Of a DNA stretch of 64,000 nucleotides, positions 61,837 through 64,000 are shown piece by piece. The number at the start of each line of letters is the position of its first letter. Position 1 is the stretch's first letter. The DNA comes from Pseudomonas hygromyciniae (GTDB lineage: Bacteria; Pseudomonadota; Gammaproteobacteria; Pseudomonadales; Pseudomonadaceae), in assembly GCF_016925675.1 (NCBI RefSeq), contig NZ_CP070506.1, positions 1,858,501 to 1,922,500 of the forward strand. The letters are read 5' to 3'. Position numbers and translations under genes: made by a program. Under the pieces are notes generated by a model, which did no database searches, was not told the origin of the DNA, and saw only the letters and a list, made by a program, of their open reading frames with translations.

Positions 61837-61848
61837 TGGCATCACCGC

Positions 61849-62844
61849 TTACTTCGAAACCTTGCCGAAAACCCGCAGGCGGCTTACACCACCATCCGGG
61901 AATACGTTGAGGCGGATGTGGGTGATCGGGCCCAGTGCCTTGATCTGCTCGGCAAAGGTGTGTTCGGCGTGCATTTCCAGCTTCTGCGCGGGCAAAAGTT
62001 CACGCCAGAACAGCGACTGGGTCTCGATCTGGCTGTCGGTACCGCCCTTGACGAACGCGGCCTGGATCGAGCAAGTGTCGGGGTAGTTGCCCTTGAAGTG
62101 CAGGGTGTCGACCACTACCTTCTCGACCTCGCCGGCATGCCCCAGCGCGACGATCACCCAGTCATTGCCAGGTGTGCGACGACGCGCGGTTTCCCAGCCA
62201 TCGCCCATGTTGATGCCACGGCCCGGGTTGAGGATGTTGCCCATGCGCCCGAAGTGTTCGTCGGAGCAGGCCAGTGCGCGGCCGCCATTGAGGGAGGAGG
62301 CCAGGTCCACTTGTTCGTTGTCGCCCACGGCCGACCAGTCGCGGAACGGAATGCCATACACCCGCAGACGCGCTACGCCACCATCGGGGAAGATGTTGAA
62401 GCGCAGGTGGCTGAACGCCTGGTCGTTATTGATTTCGTGCAGATGATGGCTATTGCCCTGCAACTCCACGGCAGACAGCACTTCGACCCACTGGGTGTTT
62501 TCAGTCGGTTCGCCTTCGGCCAGGAAGCAGCCTTCCAGGGATGCCGACGGCGGGAAGTTGCCGGTAAAGAATGAAGTGTCGATGTCCACGCCCTTGATCG
62601 TGCCCGGTACGCCCAAGCGGATCACCGCGCTGTCGAAGCCTTCGAAGCGCTTGCGGCGTGACTCCCAGCCGTCCATCCACTTGCCGTTATCATCGAAAAC
62701 GCCCTCCTTCCATACGGCCGGGGTCGGCTGGAACAGTCGGTTGGCGTCAGCGAACCAGTCATCGGTCACCGAGATGATCTTGGTGCCCAGACGGGCGTCG
62801 GCCAGGTTGACGAACTTCTCGAAGGGTAGGGGTTGCGCTTTCAT
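61849..62844 (-). CDS. alc: Allantoicase
   Basis: The protein has 331 residues made of two repeated beta-jelly-roll domains. Each has the pattern 'R-x-N-x-F-P-D-G-G-V-x-R-L-R-V-[FY]-G' ('[16 protein letters not shown]' and '[16 protein letters not shown]') and 'WESRRKR'/'WETARRR'. It hydrolyses allantoate to ureidoglycolate and urea. Downstream of uraD with a 40-bp gap. Confidence 0.96.
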   Translation of the reverse strand: MKAQPLPFEKFVNLADARLGTKIISVTDDWFADANRLFQPTPAVWKEGVFDDNGKWMDGWESRRKRFEGFDSAVIRLGVPGTIKGVDIDTSFFTGNFPPSASLEGCFLAEGEPTENTQWVEVLSAVELQGNSHHLHEINNDQAFSHLRFNIFPDGGVARLRVYGIPFRDWSAVGDNEQVDLASSLNGGRALACSDEHFGRMGNILNPGRGINMGDGWETARRRTPGNDWVIVALGHAGEVEKVVVDTLHFKGNYPDTCSIQAAFVKGGTDSQIETQSLFWRELLPAQKLEMHAEHTFAEQIKALGPITHIRLNVFPDGGVSRLRVFGKVSK

Positions 62845-62884
62845 TCTTCTTGTCTGCCTTAGATAGAGTGGCTGGGGATGGTGT

Positions 62885-63400
62885 CTAGAGGGTCAATAAA
62901 CGGAACAACGCAATCTTGTTGATCTCTGCCAGTGCGCACTTGAACTCGGTTTCGACCGGGTTGTGGATGCGCGTTTCAAACGCGGCGAGGATCTGATGCC
63001 GGTTGCTGCCTTTTACCGCCATGATGAAGGGAAACTTGAACTTGGCCTTGTAGGCGTCGTTCAGCTCGGTGAAGCGAGAAAACTCTTCGGCCGTGCATTG
63101 GTGAATACCGGCGCCAGCTTGTTCGTTGGTGCTGGCTTCGGTCAGTTGGCCCTGGACGGCGGCTTTGCCGGCCAGGTCCGGGTGAGCGTTGATCAGCGCC
63201 AGTTGCCTGGTGTGATCGGCGCGGAGCAGGATATCGCTCATGCGCTGGTGCAGGGTTTCGATCTCATCGATCGAGGCGTCCTGGCCCAGGTCGAAGGCCT
63301 TTTCGGCCACCCATGGCGAGTGTTCGTAGATATCAGCGAAGGCTGCGACGAATTCGTCGCGGCTGAGGGCCGATGGTTTCAAGGTCTGGAAAGCAGTCAT
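62885..63400 (-). CDS. uraD: OHCU decarboxylase
   Basis: The protein has 171 residues, with ATG 63400 overlapping the puuE stop (ATGA). The 2-oxo-4-hydroxy-4-carboxy-5-ureidoimidazoline decarboxylase signature is present: '[15 protein letters not shown]'-like '[18 protein letters not shown]', 'STNEQAGAG', '[20 protein letters not shown]' and the final '[13 protein letters not shown]'. It makes S-allantoin, after PuuD and HIU hydrolase; no HIU hydrolase gene is in the window. Confidence 0.95.
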   Translation of the reverse strand: MTAFQTLKPSALSRDEFVAAFADIYEHSPWVAEKAFDLGQDASIDEIETLHQRMSDILLRADHTRQLALINAHPDLAGKAAVQGQLTEASTNEQAGAGIHQCTAEEFSRFTELNDAYKAKFKFPFIMAVKGSNRHQILAAFETRIHNPVETEFKCALAEINKIALFRLLTL

Positions 63401-64000
63401 TTGCCGGCTCCCTGGAAAGGGTGTACGTCGTGCCAGTGGCGGGCAATGTCGACGCGGCGGGTGAACCACACCTGGTCATGGCCCTTGGCGTATTCGATAA
63501 AACGCTTGAGTGCAGCCAGGCGCGCCGGGCGGCCGATCAGGCGGCAATGCAGGCCGATGGACAGCATCTTCGGCGCCTCGGCACCTTCGGCATACAGCAC
63601 ATCGAACGCGTCCTTGAGGTACTCGAAAAAGTCGTCGCCCTTGTTGAAGCCCTGCACCTGGGTGAAGCGCATGTCATTGGTGTCCAGGGTGTAGGGGATC
63701 ACCAGGTGCGCTTTGCCAGTCGGGTTGTTCGGTTCCCAGTAGGGCAGGTCGTCGTCGTAGGTGTCGCAGTCGTACAGGAAGCCACCTTCCTCCATCACCA
63801 GCCGCCGCGTATTCGGGCCGGTGCGCCCGGTGTACCAGCCCAGTGGGCGCTCGCCGGTCAGCTCGGTAAGGATGCGGATGGCTTCGAGCATATGCTCGCG
63901 CTCCTGGGCCTCGTCCATGTACTGGTAGTCGATCCAGCGGTAGCCGTGGCTGCAGATCTCGTGACCGGCGGCGACCATTGCACGGATTACATCGGGGTGA
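63397..64000 (-). CDS. puuE: Allantoinase PuuE (C-terminal part)
   Basis: The gene is cut by the window edge; the last 200 codons are present. The polysaccharide-deacetylase-fold allantoinase motifs seen are 'GHEICSHGYRWIDYQYMDEA', 'GWYTGRTGPNTRRLVMEEGG' and 'MLSIGLHCRLIGRPARLAAL'. This metal-light, non-homologous allantoinase converts allantoin to allantoate. It is translationally coupled to uraD by ATGA. Confidence 0.94.
   Translation of the reverse strand, partial: HPDVIRAMVAAGHEICSHGYRWIDYQYMDEAQEREHMLEAIRILTELTGERPLGWYTGRTGPNTRRLVMEEGGFLYDCDTYDDDLPYWEPNNPTGKAHLVIPYTLDTNDMRFTQVQGFNKGDDFFEYLKDAFDVLYAEGAEAPKMLSIGLHCRLIGRPARLAALKRFIEYAKGHDQVWFTRRVDIARHWHDVHPFQGAGK

Noticed and set aside
61729..61845. 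In-frame N-terminal extension of allA
   Set aside because: The 39 extra residues are translated REP sequence; AllA normally starts at the ATG at 61728.

Overview
The window is bacterial chromosome with the gene content and style of a Pseudomonas of the fluorescens group. Signs are the htrB/lpxL-minC-minD-minE-rluA-apeB block, RdgC, the tail-specific protease, an EAL-CBS-GGDEF protein, and many REP-type inverted repeats built on 'GTGGGAGCGGGCTTGC' or 'GTAGGAGCGAGCTTGC'. No phage, transposase or CRISPR array was seen.

Layout. 1-4.0 kb: 5' end of a fadE-type acyl-CoA dehydrogenase, a transglutaminase-like protein, a glutathione S-transferase and a YadGH-type ABC exporter. 4.1-10.6 kb: TetR/MFS pair, TDT-family transporter, MFS-acyltransferase fusion, a guanidine-II riboswitch in front of an SMR (SugE/Gdx) exporter, and a bile-acid-symporter-family protein. 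10.7-16.7 kb: rdgC, then two nearly identical tRNA-Val/tRNA-Asp/terminator cassettes that flank an iron-uptake unit (FecI-like sigma, FecR-like regulator, TonB receptor). 16.7-25.2 kb: the kdp potassium system in the unusual order kdpF-small ORF-kdpA-kdpC-kdpB-kdpD-kdpE, with kdpB frameshifted. 25.5-33.1 kb: a BCCT transporter, a CocE-type hydrolase, a LysR regulator, and a catalase-like/RoxA-like heme protein pair. 33.4-41.2 kb: FKBP lipoprotein, YkvA protein, a three-gene HTH/unknown/Sel1 unit, EAL-CBS-GGDEF protein, Prc protease, quinone oxidoreductase. 41.3-47.7 kb: a complete organophosphorus-type import and hydrolysis cluster (HAD phosphatase, ABC transporter, alkaline-phosphatase-superfamily enzyme, binding protein, UTRA regulator). 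47.7-57.0 kb: MscS-type channel, small membrane protein, apeB, rluA-type synthase, minEDC, lpxL-type acyltransferase and a frameshifted patatin phospholipase. 57.1-64 kb: a purine ureide pathway (Tsx-like porin, NCS2 permease, puuD, allA, alc, uraD, partial puuE) for taking urate to glyoxylate and urea.

The strongest regulatory observation is the two ACGA-loop hairpins before the SMR gene. The least explained biology lies in the 41.3-47.7 kb cluster and the catalase/RoxA-like pair. Two genes (kdpB, patatin) are broken by one extra base in a G/C homopolymer, which may be sequencing error rather than real decay.
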